DNA of 64,000 bases. It comes from Isoperla grammatica (lineage: Eukaryota > Arthropoda > Insecta > Plecoptera > Perlodidae). The translations under genes and the position numbers were made by a program. The DNA lies in the NCBI GenBank assembly GCA_945910005.1, contig OX246739.1, forward strand, positions 34,127,608 to 34,191,607. The letters are read 5' to 3'. The notes below the pieces were generated by a model that was not told where the DNA came from, did no database searches, and saw nothing but the letters and a program-made list of their open reading frames with translations. Positions 43,896 to 57,606 of this stretch are shown piece by piece; the first letter of the stretch is position 1, and each line of letters opens with the position of its first letter.

Positions 43896-45636
43896 GTTCA
43901 AGCACGTTCACTGTAATGCAATGCAATCCTCCCAGACACTTCTCATGTATGTCCACTTAAACCTAGGCTGGACCTCTTCAAGTATTCGTTTTTACCGTGC
44001 ACTATAAATCTTGTAAATAGTTCACACTTTTCCCTAATTGATGGTTTTAATGACTGTTAAATTAATATAGTCAAATTGTTTTACATAGGTTTGTGAAAAA
44101 AAGCGGTACCAGTTGTTTTTGCTACCGTTTACTCTAGAACTTATAAGGTGATTGTCCTGTTTAGTTTATTACTTTGAATGATTGAATTGTGTTATTTTAT
44201 ATCCAATGTTTTCTCGAATCTGTGCACAGCTCTGTTTTTTGGATACACAATAATACTAATAATAGCGATGCTTTTTAAAATGTACGCGGTTTTTTCGATT
44301 TGACATAATTAGGGCTAAGATGTTAATAACCTAAAGAGTAAAGATCTTATAAATATGACAGTAAAATAGGAAAATGTGAACCTAACAATTCGTTAGTTTT
44401 TCGATTTTTCAGTGTTTACAGTTCAATTTCCATTAATTCGTTAAAACACATGTGCCCCTAATTTACATCATGAAAATCGAATGATGCCTCCTTGCATATG
44501 CACAACTTATCCCGAAATAAATATTGCATTAATTACCATTGAGTACTGTTCACAGCCCTATAGGCCTGGCACTCAATATAAGAATAGATGCTTCGGCGAA
44601 AGTGAAATTTATATCAGACTTTAAAAGGAAGTTAAATGCAATTTTTCGTTGTAGCTTATATTATAGCTTTGTCTCGTGAAATATGACAATATTACCGTAA
44701 CTATATGACCAGATATGACCACAAGGTCACAGCATACAAACAAAATGTATTTGTATAATCTAACACATGTTACCAACATAAGAGACATGTGAATCGTGCT
44801 CGTATTACACTTTGGCCAAAAAGATAAATTGTTTGATAACACGTACCAAGGTAATTCAATTTTAGTTTTTGTACGAACAAGATTTCCAAGTGTGTGTAAA
44901 CTTCTTGATCGCACGTATGCCAAGCATTTTACAAGTTGCGAGTATCATACGAGGCAATGGGAAGAGACATCCGTAATCCACGAAATAAGTCAGGATAAAG
45001 AGAAAAAGAAAAAGAAAAAAGAACTATGTTTCAGCAATCTACAGCGAACGCAAAAGTTGCATTGGATTGTAACCATAAAAGTAAAACCCAACACTAAAAC
45101 CGCGAACGTAACGAAGAAGTTTGAAAGTTCGTCGATTAAAATATAAAACACAAAATTTTGACCTCGGTTAATGTTTTATCAAGCAATGTATTATAATGAT
45201 TCTATGTAACGATCATAGGCTATAGTATATACTAAATTTGTGCACAAGTCATCTGTATGAACACGAACTTAAAATGCACTCAATACAAGCTTCAAGTTTT
45301 TTTTTCAAGTACGTATCTTGATTACAAAGTACCAACCAATGGTATTTTCTGAAAGAGAAAAGTTAAACTGTCCCGTATGTTATACTATAATTTATAATGA
45401 TTGTAACTAATTATTATTTATTTAAAATATTTTATCATCATATTTTTCAATGAATATTTATCAATATATTATCATTATTTAAAAAAATGACAAATATTGG
45501 CATCTATTTTATCAATCTGTATAACCTTGTAACCTACAACTCAGCATCAATTCATATTATTACCATTTAAACATATTGATACTAAATAAAAGATAAAAGC
45601 GACACGCGGAAAACGAAAGTTCAGAAATGTACTTAC

Positions 45637-45830
45637 CACAAAAATAGCTGGAAATGGAAGTTCTCTGTCCACTTGTCCCGACACACGCACACTATTATTA
45701 AGTCTTAAACACCCGAGCTCTTATTATACATATATTATGTGCGCGATGCGGCATTGCGCACGCACCATCGCCTCCCATTGGCCAGTTCAAGCGTGGAACA
45801 TAGCGCCGTCGAGCGTTCATTATTGTGATA
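45637..45830 (-). promoter_or_regulatory. DHPS: Candidate DHPS-A promoter and untranslated first exon
   Basis: On the minus strand a CpG-rich stretch (GATGCGGCATTGCGCACGCA region) contains a CCAAT box (CCAATGGGAGG, about 45775). Downstream a consensus donor GTG|GTAAGT ends at 45637, fitting a 5' UTR exon spliced to exon 1 at 43895. Inferred, not proven. Confidence 0.4.
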
Positions 45831-46189
45831 TAACGTAATTTAATGAGCGGTTTAATTATACACAGTGATAGCCGCTTGATTGTAATTTTTAATAGATCGA
45901 GTAACTAGACTAGACAATCGGGCAGATATCAATAAAGGTCCCAGTGCACATTATATTTTGAATGATGAGCCGAGATTACATTGACTTGTACTGTCTATCT
46001 TCTGTCATCACATTTCACTATCACAGGTGAACTTATCGTTCTACGGGAATTACTTTCAACAATTAGTATTGTTAGACCGAACCGAACCCGATATACCACA
46101 TCTTGTTCTGTCCTTGAACGATAACAAGCATCCCAACAATCCACATGTTTATGTAATGCGGGGAACACGTGACGAAACCATGGGCATTA

Positions 46190-46275
46190 TGTATTGTGTA
46201 TAGATAGCATCGTTGTTTAATTAATGCGTATTACTGCTTTCAATATACCTGGGTTCGAGTCCTGCTGTTATTTTG
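46190..46275 (+). repeat. Possible tRNA-derived SINE head relic
   Basis: A perfect B box (GGTTCGAGTCC) follows an A-box-like GTATAGATAGCATCG at about 44 nt. No intact tRNA. Confidence 0.3.
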
Positions 46276-46930
46276 TGAACTGTGAATGAAGTAGCAAGCG
46301 ATGTGAGCTATAACATTCTCATGAGACGGTCACTCCACACGGTCTATTTCAACGGAATTCACCGCGGAATTCCCGCGGTACCTGCATGTTATTGTCCAGT
46401 GCATTGAGTGCACCAGCCTCGCTTGGAATGTGCTTCGCAGAGCTTAATTGAGCCGGAACGCACCGGAACGCAGTTCTGGTTCCTTTTCTGAAACCGGAAC
46501 GCGCGTTCCGATATTATTTTGCAACTCGCACACTGTTTTCCTCACGACTTAAAAATTCGCGAATTCCCATTATTTACTTGCCTGTGTTAATTTAGCACGA
46601 GGAACCGAACTTGCCTCTGAAAATGCGAAATATTTATTTGCTGGTATGATGGCAAGTTATTGTTATTCACTGATGAGTAGTCCCGGGTAGTCAGACCTTA
46701 ATCTTCAAATATCTAGAGAAGTTGGTCTTATTTCGGATGAATCGAATGACCGAAGACAATAGCTGTTCCATATGCGAGTTCACTTACCAAATAAACGAAA
46801 TTGTAAATATATTTATGGGACTTTTTGAACTGGAAAATCAAAGTGCGGCTGGTAATTTTTTATAGTTTCTGTTTATTAAACGAACTTGAGATCCGTGGCT
46901 TTGATGATGCATTACTTCTTGTCTTAAAGT

Positions 46931-48185
46931 ATATACTTAGGAATAAGTAAAACGGTGACTTTGGAGCCGTCCTAGCAACGAAGCACTTAATAAATTCAAA
47001 GTTGTTCTGAATCTGACATTTGTCCGCAGGTCTTCGCACTGTCCAATCACTGATTTATATATTTCGTATTTGAAATATCGATCTTTGGTTGGTTATCGTT
47101 CACTCGTCGATGGTGTTCAGAGCATACAGGGTTGGCTTAGTCGCTTTAAATTAAAGACCCCCACTGAAAATCAGTTTCGTTACTGAGTGGGTAGACTCTA
47201 AATGTGAATGTTATTTATTTATTTAAATGAGTGCCTTATATAAGTGACACGCGGCGGTGCAGGTGTTATGCTGGGTCGCAAATCGGGACTTGTGAAACTA
47301 ATCACCGACAAATACAGTACAATCACAGATAAAAAATGTGTTTTCTGTGGTACAATGTAATTGTATGGCATTGTTTAAATCATCGTTTTGAACCGAGTGT
47401 TGGAGATACTATCACAGAAGTTGTAGGGGTGAACAACCTTAAAGCACTAAAATAAGAGCTGTCGACTCTCGTTCAGAGCATACAGGGTTGGCTTAGTCGC
47501 TTTAAATTAAAGACCCCCACTGAAAATCAGTTTCGTTACTGAGTGGGTAGACTCTAAATGTGAATGTTATTTATTTATTTATTTATTTAAATGAGTGCCT
47601 TATATAAGTGACACGCGGCGGTGCAGGTGTTATGCTGGGTCGCAAATCGGGACTTGTGAAACTAATCACCGACAAATACAGTACAATCACAGATAAAAAA
47701 ATGTGTTATCTGTGGTACAATGTAATTGTATGGCATTGTTTAAATCATCGTTTTGAACCGAGTGTTGGAGATACTATCACAGAAGTTGTAGGGGTGAACA
47801 ACCTTAAAGCACTAAAATAAGAGCTGTCGACTCTCGTTCAGAGCATACAGGGTTGGCTTAGTCGCTTTAAATTAAAGACCCCCACTGAAAATCAGTTTCG
47901 TTACTGAGTGGGTAGACTCTAAATGTGAATGTTATTTATTTATTTATTTAAATGAGTGCCTTATATAAGTGACACGCGGTGGTGCAGGTGTTATGCTGGG
48001 TCGCAAATCGGGACTTGTGAAACTAATCACCGACAAATACAGTACAATCACAGATAAAAAAATGTGTTATCTGTGGTACAATGTAATTGTATGGCATTGT
48101 TTAAATCATCGTTTTGAACCGAGTGTTGGAGATACTATCACAGAAGTTGTAGGGGTGAACAACCTTAAAGCACTAAAATAAGAGC
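46931..48185 (+). repeat. SINE body with ~360-bp tandem array (x3)
   Basis: 46936-47205 matches the body of the SINE at 61362-61635 (GGTGACTTTGGAGCCGTCC, TTTAAATTAAAG, TTACTGAGTGGGTAGACTCT). The 3' part plus flank is repeated three times, with AGCATACAGGG at 47121, 47477 and 47842; unit length varies through (ATTT)n. The 70-codon frame in two units is not a gene. Confidence 0.85.
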
Positions 48186-48192
48186 TGTCGAC

Positions 48193-48447
48193 TACACACG
48201 GCGGATTTTGGCCTCACGACGATCTCAAGGCGGTCGGACGCATGGGTCGGACGGATGGACTGATCGGATGAAAATTGGATGGAAATCTCTCGTGTGTACA
48301 GTCTTGAGGCGATCGTACGACGATACGTTCCAATCTCTACCTGGTCAGTATTTTTAGCAGCGTACACACGGCGGATTTTGGCCTCACGACGGTCGTACGA
48401 CCGCCTTGAGATCGTCGTAAGGCCAAAATCCGCCGTGTGTACGCAGC
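48193..48447. mobile_element. MITE with perfect ~35-bp hairpin (ACACACGGCGG family)
   Basis: ACACACGGCGGATTTTGGCC occurs twice directly (48194 and 48364) and once inverted (48420-48440); 48361-48443 is an almost perfect hairpin. Inserted in the hAT element. Confidence 0.75.
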
Positions 48448-48453
48448 TTAAAA

Positions 48454-48690
48454 TATGAAAGTGAGCTTTGTGAATTCTCTGAATCATTAGACGAGGAAAT
48501 AAAGATACTGAGGTTATTAGACGTTCGATGGGTTGCGTCAAGTTTTAGGACAATTAAAAGGCTTTGTCAAAGGATTATGGTGCCCTATGTGCGCATTTTC
48601 ACACTGCTTAGTGCTTCCAATGACAAAACGCTCAAAACTAGGCTAAATATAATAGTATCTTATTGTGAATTACATACAAATATTCTTTAT
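48454..48690 (+). pseudogene. hAT transposase fragment (ZNF862/KIAA1586-like)
   Basis: 79 open codons without ATG: YESELCEFSESLDEEIKILR, then LLDVRWVASSFRTIK, a signature of hAT-type transposases in the domesticated ZNF862/KIAA1586 group. Stop TAG at 48691. Upstream part is replaced by insertions and no dimerisation domain follows. Confidence 0.65.
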
Positions 48691-49019
48691 TAGCACAAGA
48701 GCTGTAATTTTTTTTAAACAAACTATGCGTTCCGGTTCTTTTTCAATTAGAAATTAAGCCCTGGTGCTTAGACAACGCCTGCCAACAGACGCGCTAATAG
48801 TATCACTATACCATACCAGAGGCATGAGAACGAAATGCAGCAAATAGATTTAGGTATAGGTTGGTAGTTGTCACCACATACGCCACTTCACTATTATATA
48901 GTCTATGAGGACACCATCCCTTAATATCTTACGTATGAACGATGACTTTGTGTCCGTAATTGCAGCAATGTATATAATAATTTATTAAACATGTGGAACG
49001 GCAAGGGCAGGGTGCTTCA

Positions 49020-49060
49020 CCCCCCTCCCCCCCCCCCCCCCCACCCACCCACTCCCCACT
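49020..49060. repeat. C-rich tract
   Basis: Long cytosine run followed by CCCACCCACCC. Confidence 0.85.
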
Positions 49061-49130
49061 CATGCCGTTGCAATGTAAACCGCGTAATGTTCATTTTAGG
49101 GGGTACAGTTTGTTCGATTATGACAGCTCT

Positions 49131-49811
49131 TTAAAGGGATAGTCAGATGAAGAACTAAAAAATCACCAATTAATCATTAGTCCATGAAATTCAGATATGT
49201 GTAATATACAATTGATAAAGGTTGCTTCAATGCAAGAAAAAAAAATAGTGAACAATTAGCTATTCTACAGATTCCCTTCGGCAGCTCTTGCTGCATTTTT
49301 CTTCTAAAGCGTAGTGTAACTGTATCGGTTCTGAGGTCGCTGGCGCCTTCCCGATAGACAGAGGACTCATTGTGTTATACGAGACCAGCCCGCGCTCCGC
49401 GAAACGCTCGGCGACTGCGGACAGTACCGCTCAAAACAGATTGCAACTTTTCTACACATCATGTCACAAAAAAATTAATTGCAGGGTATTTTGTAGAAGT
49501 ACACGTTCGTACTAAGAAGCATGTTATCGGTAGAGAAACGATGCACATTAAACCTCCTGATCGATTTTTGATCAGTGCCCTATTTTAGCGGTGGTTTTAC
49601 TTTCTCAAGGCAACATTTTTTTTGTATGGGAATTACCATGAGAAAAGTTGCTCGGTGCTACTTGGTAGCACCAAACCAAATAATCGCGTTTTCTTTAATT
49701 TTTTAACCGCCTGCTTTTAAAGTATGGTATCTTTTAGTCATGTTTTTTATATTTAAAGGTGGACATCTACAAATGGTAGTTCTTTAGTTTTTCACCCGAC
49801 TATCCCTTTAA
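49131..49811. mobile_element. TTAA-flanked MITE
   Basis: Starts TTAAAGGGATAGTC and ends GACTATCCCTTTAA. The inverted repeats continue inward (GAAGAACTAAAAAATCACC versus GTAGTTCTTTAGTTTTTCACC). TTAA ends resemble piggyBac-type target sites. 681 bp, no transposase. Confidence 0.75.
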
Positions 49812-50013
49812 GAACAGTCAGATTTTAGTACAGTTTGTTAGTACAGAGCAAAGAAGTTTGTAAGTAGCATCGGGTAAGAAGATAATAAGTTGGTAAACAA
49901 TGTTTAAAAAAAATAGTCCCCGGCAATGGCATAAAATAGGAAATCAGAATGTGTGTTGCAGTGTGAACAACCTTGGTATACAAAAAAGGAGGAGAGAGCA
50001 AGACAAAAACAAA

Positions 50014-50017
<4 letters not shown>

Positions 50018-50097
<80 letters not shown>
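50018..50097. repeat. (GA)n microsatellite
   Basis: About 80 bp of GA interrupted by one GTGA. Confidence 0.95.
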
Positions 50098-53019
50098 CAC
50101 AATCGGTCAGTGTATCAGAACTATTCGCTTGTTAGTTGTTATGGATAAATAGTGCGACATAGCTACAATTACCAAGTTGAGTATGCATTGTCTACAAGAA
50201 ATAGTGACACTGAAGGAGTTACACTATTAGAAAAAAGTGGTTTTGCCAGGAAATCGTCTTAAAATTTGTGTTAATATTTTACGGATACTCGAAGTCATTT
50301 GCATCCGGAAAAACGAAAAGCTTTCTGTTTTCTACATGACTGTCATGTCGACATACGCCGACCTAGTAAAACTTAGTTTTTAAATTTACAATGCGGTTAT
50401 TGCGTGTACGCCAACAAGCGATGTACAAAGGTTATGCGAGGGGGCAAGCGCGCGATTACACAAAGTCGATTGCATTCTTTTCATGGGTGGAAGAATAAAA
50501 AAAAATATGGATAAGACGATGTCCTTCTTATTAGAACGCAATGCGAGTGGCCCAATGGCCCCAAGATGAAGATTCGAGGACTGCATGGTCATCGTGAAAC
50601 TTTCTATTACCAAGTGGGCACTCCCTCGGGGAAGCGTTGTCCATCCAACCCTTTAGATGCTGAGGGTCTGCAAGTGTAACTCGCGGAAAGAGATTATTTA
50701 ACCTGATTTCTTTCAAAGTGTCCATTCTCTTTGAACGCCAGTATTATACAAACAATGTAATAATGAAACATGTACATACATATTCCCAATATTCCAAATG
50801 ATAGTCACTGTGTTATGCACAACACGGTTTGAATCATGTTTCTAAGAAGAAAACTTACTTAGCCTACCTATCCATCATGCTTTTGGGTTGTTCCGTATTT
50901 TATTTCACTTCTCACATAGCCCTATAGTTCGTCATAGAAAGGAAAATTTAAAAAGCCAACTGTAACGATAACGTCTTGCGTCATGGGAAGATCATGAAAT
51001 GTAGGCTACCCCTTTGTCTCTAGATTGTCAATGTAACTCATCAGCACTTTGTATTTCCTCTGTTCTTCCTTGTTTTTGGTCGATCCCAGATTGGTTCAAA
51101 GCATCGCGCTAAATTATTGAGATTCTAGATAAAGTGGCAGCATTTTCATTCTCATGTTCTCTATCTGAACGTCTTTATAACCATGCTCAAGAACTGCCGT
51201 ATACCATCGAGTTCGAGTAAGCTTGAAGTCAGTTCTTACACTCTCAACAAAGCCATATGAACGGTCGCGTTTTGCAGTATTTAATTTTTTCGCCATTTGT
51301 GTCCCATACAGGTAGCATTCCATAGTGTTTAACACCCCACATTACTCTCCCTGTATCCGATACATTTATTTGTTTAAATGTCTTTAAACCCATTCGCTAA
51401 TTCGAAATCTCTAGATCTATGTGATAATTTGACATATATAGCAAATAGCAAAACGCACTTGCATCAGTTGAGAAAATGAACGGTTCATTTGAAAACTGCA
51501 TTATTGCATAAAATGCGACCTAGTTTATCTAATGACGTTTGACTTTCAGCAGTCTAATTATATTTATTGGTTAGATTGGTAAGCTCACATATTATGCAAT
51601 GTGGGAATATTGAGGCACTAGACGTTCGTACATCTCGAACTGTTTTTGGAACTGGACATTTTTTCATTTGCTAACTTTCTCTGGATCTGGTTTAACACAT
51701 ACAGATAATTAATTACACATTTCATCCGTTATCTGTGACATAAGGTTCTACTATTAGATGGCTCAAATACTCCGTGAAAAAAGAAAATATAAATAAAAGT
51801 GAAAAAAAAGAAGAAAGAAAAAGAAAAAAACAATCGAAAAAAGAAAATTAAAATAGAAACAAACTAATTTGTTAACGGTCCCAGCTCAAACAAAAATGAG
51901 GATTGCAAAAAATCAGAAACTGCAATCTGGGAAAAACTTTTGTAGGCCTATGTTGTGCATATTTAAAGAAAAAAAACTGAAAACCATTCACGCGTGTCGT
52001 ATCAGTATGTTCTGAGCGTTATCGCAACAGAAGAGTGTATATAATGACATGCTCGCTTTGTCTTGGGTTTGTGCGGTATTGATTGATTGGTTTTGATTTA
52101 AAGACATTATCTCATCATCTCATATTGGTGAATTTTTTTGAGGGCCTAAGTCCATCCGGCCAGGTTATAGATTCCCGTTTTGACCTGAGCTAGAGAACAA
52201 CTAAGATCTTTCCACAATCCAGAAGTTTTACACACTTTTCTAAGAAATATTTTCTTCCTAGACAAGTATTGTCCTGGTTTACTACGATCGCTACCATTGG
52301 CCGGATTTATGAAAGGTCGCCTCTCGTTGGCCGGGCCAGCTAACAAGTTGGAACAGTTTCAACTTTGTGAGTGAACGCCATGATGCTATTCTAGCTTGAT
52401 TCAACTCCGCTAAGCCTTTTTAGATCTTAAACCTTATTACGGTGTGTAAACCGGGCTTTACTTACCAAATTCTTACAAAATCATCTAGCTGGATGAAGGA
52501 TTGCACGGTATAGCAACTGTCCATCACTGGCAGCTGTCATAGCGATCGATTCTTGTATGGACACGATGAATGTATTCAAAACAAAATACAAATTTGCGAA
52601 AAGAGCGTGAATGTTTTTTTGACAGAGATTATTACTATAACTCTACGTCTACGATTAGACACTGAAACCAAAACACATATCATTTCACGCATTTATAAAG
52701 GTGGTCTTGCGCTTAGTAGAGTGCACCTGTCTCATAGTCACGCCCACTGTGTTAGGAATGTCCAGGTATCCAATTCAAGGTCGTAAATGATCCTTAATGA
52801 ATCTGTTTCAAGTAGACATAGGAAGCAGAGAAGTAGAAAATCAGTTCTAATGGACTCTGCTGTTTTGTAAGCGTGACACTACTTACGCTGTTGGGGCAAC
52901 TTTATTTCACGGCCGCAAAGAAGAGCATGTAGAAAAAGAAATAGTTTGAAAGTAGGAAAAGAAGTGGTTACGAGAGCAATGCGTATGAGTGTGACCTTAT
53001 GGATAGATTGATTGATGTA

Positions 53020-53233
53020 TTAATCATTCTTGGCTGTCGGGTGTCGCCGCGTCTGTCGTTTATTAAAACCTGACGTTTCGGACTAATTGCATAGTCCATC
53101 TTCAGAGTGAAGAGACAGTCACTGAGAGAACCTACTCGATCCAGCTCTACCCAGCGGCTGTCCGATTAGTCCGAAACGTCAGGTTTTAACAAACGACAAA
53201 CGCGGCGACACCCGACAGCCAAGAATGATTAAT
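53020..53233. mobile_element. Inverted pair of Penelope-type terminal repeats
   Basis: TAATCATTCTTGGCTGTCGGG, GTGTCGCCGCGT and AACCTGACGTTTCGGACTAA are mirrored after a ~75-bp centre. The minus strand at 53076-53105 reads CTGAAGAT, stem GGACTA/TAGTCC, then GAAA, like the motif in 33381-33410. Confidence 0.55.
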
Positions 53234-54604
53234 ATCGACTCGGGCCGCGAAAGCCTACAACAAGTAATAAGATTGATTGATTATTTATTACTCAACGAAA
53301 TACTGAAACTGCCCGAGGTCATGTGACGTCGGCCATTTTGTCGCTTCTTATACGAAGGCAGAGCACCTGTATTCCGGGATCAAATGGGAGACAGGAAGAA
53401 GGGAAGTAAATTAATGATTGTTTAATTAATAATTATTAATTGGTGATGGTTGCCTATTTTAAATACTGTAATAAATCCTGATCTCTAACTACCCCTTTCG
53501 TTTCATTAGGTTACGGCTGCCTTCGTACAAAAAATATATACAGGCCCCAATCTTACGCTTACAAGTAACGAGAATTTGTATCCCTAACCTATGTTTCTTC
53601 TAAAACGTAGTCTAGCTTGGCCATAGTCTATACAACTCCGCCTGGGCACTGCCTCGGGGGCGGGGCATATGATTATGAACCAAGTTCGCAGGGGCGTCAC
53701 AGTTTAACCCTTGAGACGTGGTAAGTTGAGGCGAGATGAAGATTTGATAAGAGTTTACATCATGGAAGGAGATAATTGAACCTGGCTGGCTTCTATTCAT
53801 CATCCATGGGTTAAAATTGATTAAATCATATGATTAAAATTTCCGTACTATATTTACGCTATAGAAAGGAAATTGAAGAAAACGTTATGTTATGGAATTC
53901 CAAGCTTCTTTAATCTTTGTTTTTATTTATTATAGGCTAAAATAAAAAATGTCCGACAAATGTACTTTTTGGTAGCAGCTCTTCATGATCAAAAGGTTAT
54001 ATAGCACTCTATGAGTCCGGACAGGGTATATTATCTTATTATCTTTGATCCGGACCGGAACCATTCAGAACTCTGTGTTTGCAATAGACCAACCTAAGTG
54101 TAAATACAACATTACTTGTGGCTCGTGGTGTATGATTGTTTGTATCATTGACATCATTGTTCACGGTGAAAGAAATTGCTATTTCCTCCCTTATCAAACT
54201 GGTAATTTGTTATGCAATAAAGATTTTGTGCAAGTAGTTGTAATCATTGAGACATTACATTACATCAAGGTCTACTTGATTGCCGCCTAGCGGCTAGTCG
54301 TAGAACTCCATGAGCGTCCGCCGCTAGCGGGGCGAGCGGCGATCAAGTACACGTTGCATTACATGCTCATTTAGTTGCACTATGATTGTGCGTACTGTCC
54401 AGGGGTCACAAATCGGCCAATAACTTTCTTATTGTATTATTATCTGCGTTTACCTGGAATCGCGTGGATATTTAATATAACTGATTAGGTAAGTCTCGGT
54501 AGACGTAATCCAACACGAGAACTTAACTTCTTAAACACGGTGAAAACGGTTTTAAATAATATTGTACATTATAAATAAACCTGTAACTGTATACACATTA
54601 TGTG

Positions 54605-54996
<392 letters not shown>

Positions 54997-57507
54997 GCGA
55001 TGCATATTGCAGTACTAGTCGTGTCTAGATTTTAAATAAATACTTCTGCAAAGAGGTGCGTCGGGAGGATTATTTTAAGTGGGACATCGAGATAATAATT
55101 GTTGCCTTCCTTGTTTTCCAGAATTAATGTGTAATTATTTGAAGGTGATTATTTTAAATAGGCCTAGGGTTATTGTTTTAATACTTTCACTGCAAGTGTA
55201 GAGAGCCCGAAGCAATGAGATCAAATAGCCTGCATATAACCAGGAAAACGCTCTGTGTGACGCGTTTATAAGCGAGCGCGTATACGTCCACGTCCACTCT
55301 GTCCAAAACTTCAAAGTTACCGCCATTGTTGTTGTCGTGCCCGATGCCCTCTATCCTCCAAGCGGAGATTCGGTGAACTCCAACGTAGCGGGCTCTCGTA
55401 AAGGTCGGTAAAATAGTAGTCAGTACTACTGTACATTACCGATCTCAAACTCGCGCGCTTTTAGCAAGGTCCGTAAATCCCCTAGCGGGAGGGTTTACGG
55501 ACCTTGGCTTTCAGTGGCGATTTAGTGGATTGTTAATTGTTGAAATAATTTAAAAAGTATATATTTAATGACAAGCTGTTAAAATATTACAAATACGGTA
55601 ATCGAAAGGCAGGGTTTGCTGCATTTGTTGGTCGATGTGTTCTGTAAACATCAATTTTGAATCTAAGAAAATGCGAAGGCACTATCATTCTGTAAACAGT
55701 GACCGTGGGGGCTATTTTTTTAAAAATTATCATGGTCTGAAGTGATTCACTGTCCTGTTTCGATTCGAGGCTAGAAGGGTTGCAGTGTGGTTGCAGTCAT
55801 CGTATCTCCCCACTATAGTCACATGTTATACAGCCACAGCCGACTGTAAGTATCGAAATGCAGAATGAAGTCAGCGTTCCTGACTTTAGTCACACTGCAA
55901 ACTGCATGCAACAGAGCCATGTAGTCGGTAGTGGGGGGGGGGGGGGAGGTAGTCACTATGGAGCTACCGAGACTCTCTTCCAAATCATGGCGGACAAAAT
56001 TCTGCCACAAACTTTATGGTTTGGTGTATTTGGCAACGCATATAGCCTATGTATTTACTCAACACTTTGTACATGCACATAGTACCGGTACAGTACACAT
56101 AATGAAACTTATAGACTCTAATGAGCATGATGTCACATACACCCTATATATAAACACAACAAAACTCCTAGCCATGGTGTTTGTCCAGGTTGTTTCCAGG
56201 TGTTTGTCATGGAATATTTGTGTACAAGAAAAAATGACTATTTTTCATCTACAACTAGGCCAGTTGTTTATCGTAGTGGCTCGACTGAAAAAATTCAATT
56301 CATAATAGCGTTACCTTACCACATCCCACACATGTCCAGATGTTTCTAAGCATAACTTTGTGTCCTCCAGGAATTTTGCAGAACTAGTGATATACGTTTA
56401 TGCAATTTGGCCACCACCATCAAATTAAGGCATTTTACTTTATTTTTAAGAAATGAAGTACATAGTTCCTTAAAGCTTGTGTATCCCTGTGAGAGTTAGT
56501 TGCAACGTTTGCTGCACAACCCAAGTTTATCACTTCGAAGTGTGGTCAATTATTCCGCTACCCTTCCTTGCAAACGAAATATGTCTAAACACATCAAGAA
56601 GTTCCGAGGTTGACGCTAGATTGCAGCCACATCCCAATAAACAACTCTTCCTCCGAGCAATACTGTAGACCATTAGACATGTGCTTAACATTTCTGGGTA
56701 GATAATAAATCAAAACACTATTAGTGAGATAACCATTAAATGCACAGATTTATTACAAATGCATGCCGATAAACGTTTTTCGTATCCCAGCTCTATCTAA
56801 AACTAAGGTACTGCCACTGGTACTGCACTAGTACAAAATATGTGTGAGACTTAAATGGAGCATATTGTATAATAAAATTAATAATTAATAATTAATAACA
56901 TTGGTTCAGTGCCATTGTTGACAAATGACAATAAATGAAATTAGCCAAGCCATCTGCCAATGGGCAGCACAGGCACTGAGTGCTCCTGTTGTTCTTATTG
57001 TTCAAGGCACAATGCAGTCCAGTGCAGCCATTGGAAAATAAAATACAAGTTAATCAAATTTACCTAGCTCAAATATCTATTACAGTTCTCTCAAAAAGGG
57101 TGGTAGAAAATTGCATACTTTTCTGTCTTTAATGGCTCCAAGATACAGCCTCAATAATCAATAAGGATGATTCAGGATGTGATGGAGGATTGGAATAATA
57201 ATCAACACGTATTGAATAACATTTATTAACGAACTTCAAGAAAGTAGCACAATAAGCACAGTAAAGAACACATAAAAAAAATAACTTACTTTAAAACATT
57301 GAGTACAGTATTGAAATTTGTATGAACTACTCACATACATATTTGTTTTAAAGCTAATCAACCTAGATTAATTGAAGGAGGTTTCAGGTTTGTGGTACTG
57401 TTTTGGCAGTTGGGACCGACCCTCAACAGTCAACACACACATAAATATAGCAACCAAACATTATACATAATAGTTATGACTTAGTTAACACGTGTCTGCT
57501 ATGGCAA

Positions 57508-57606
57508 TCATACGGTCGTTTGTGTATTGACTTTGGACGCATGGTGATGTTTGGCAAATGTTTCTCCAACAAGAAGGGGAAATATCAGACTGGCCTCTGC
57601 ATATAT
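57508..57606 (-). CDS. DHPS: DHPS-B exon 5
   Basis: Acceptor ctttttcag. Encodes [20 protein letters not shown] then [12 protein letters not shown] and TGA at 57508-57510. Confidence 0.93.
   Translation of the reverse strand: MYAEASLIFPLLVGETFAKHHHASKVNTQTTV

Larger units (their letters stand above)
46430..48771 (+). mobile_element. Degenerate hAT transposon with 8-bp target-site duplication
   Basis: Element 46438-48763. The left terminus CAGAGCTTAATTGAGCCGG and the complement of the right terminus (CAGGGCTTAATTTC..) match and share CCGGAACGCA a little further in. Flanks GTGCTTCG and GTGCTTAG differ at one of eight positions, as expected for an aged hAT duplication. It contains a transposase fragment (48454-48690) and later insertions: a SINE body expanded to a tandem array, and a MITE. 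Confidence 0.75.

Noticed and set aside
43893..43901. Upstream TTG as start of DHPS-A
   Set aside because: Non-ATG start is not expected; ATG two codons later gives a normal N-terminus.
47608..48181. Two identical 70-codon frames
   Set aside because: They lie in SINE-derived tandem units, and the first unit lacks the same frame through indels; no protein family recognised.
49900..50148. Arg/Glu-rich frames
   Set aside because: Translation of the (GA)n microsatellite.
51114..51335. 73-codon minus-strand frame as a LINE or RTE fragment
   Set aside because: Vague resemblance only; no diagnostic motif seen.
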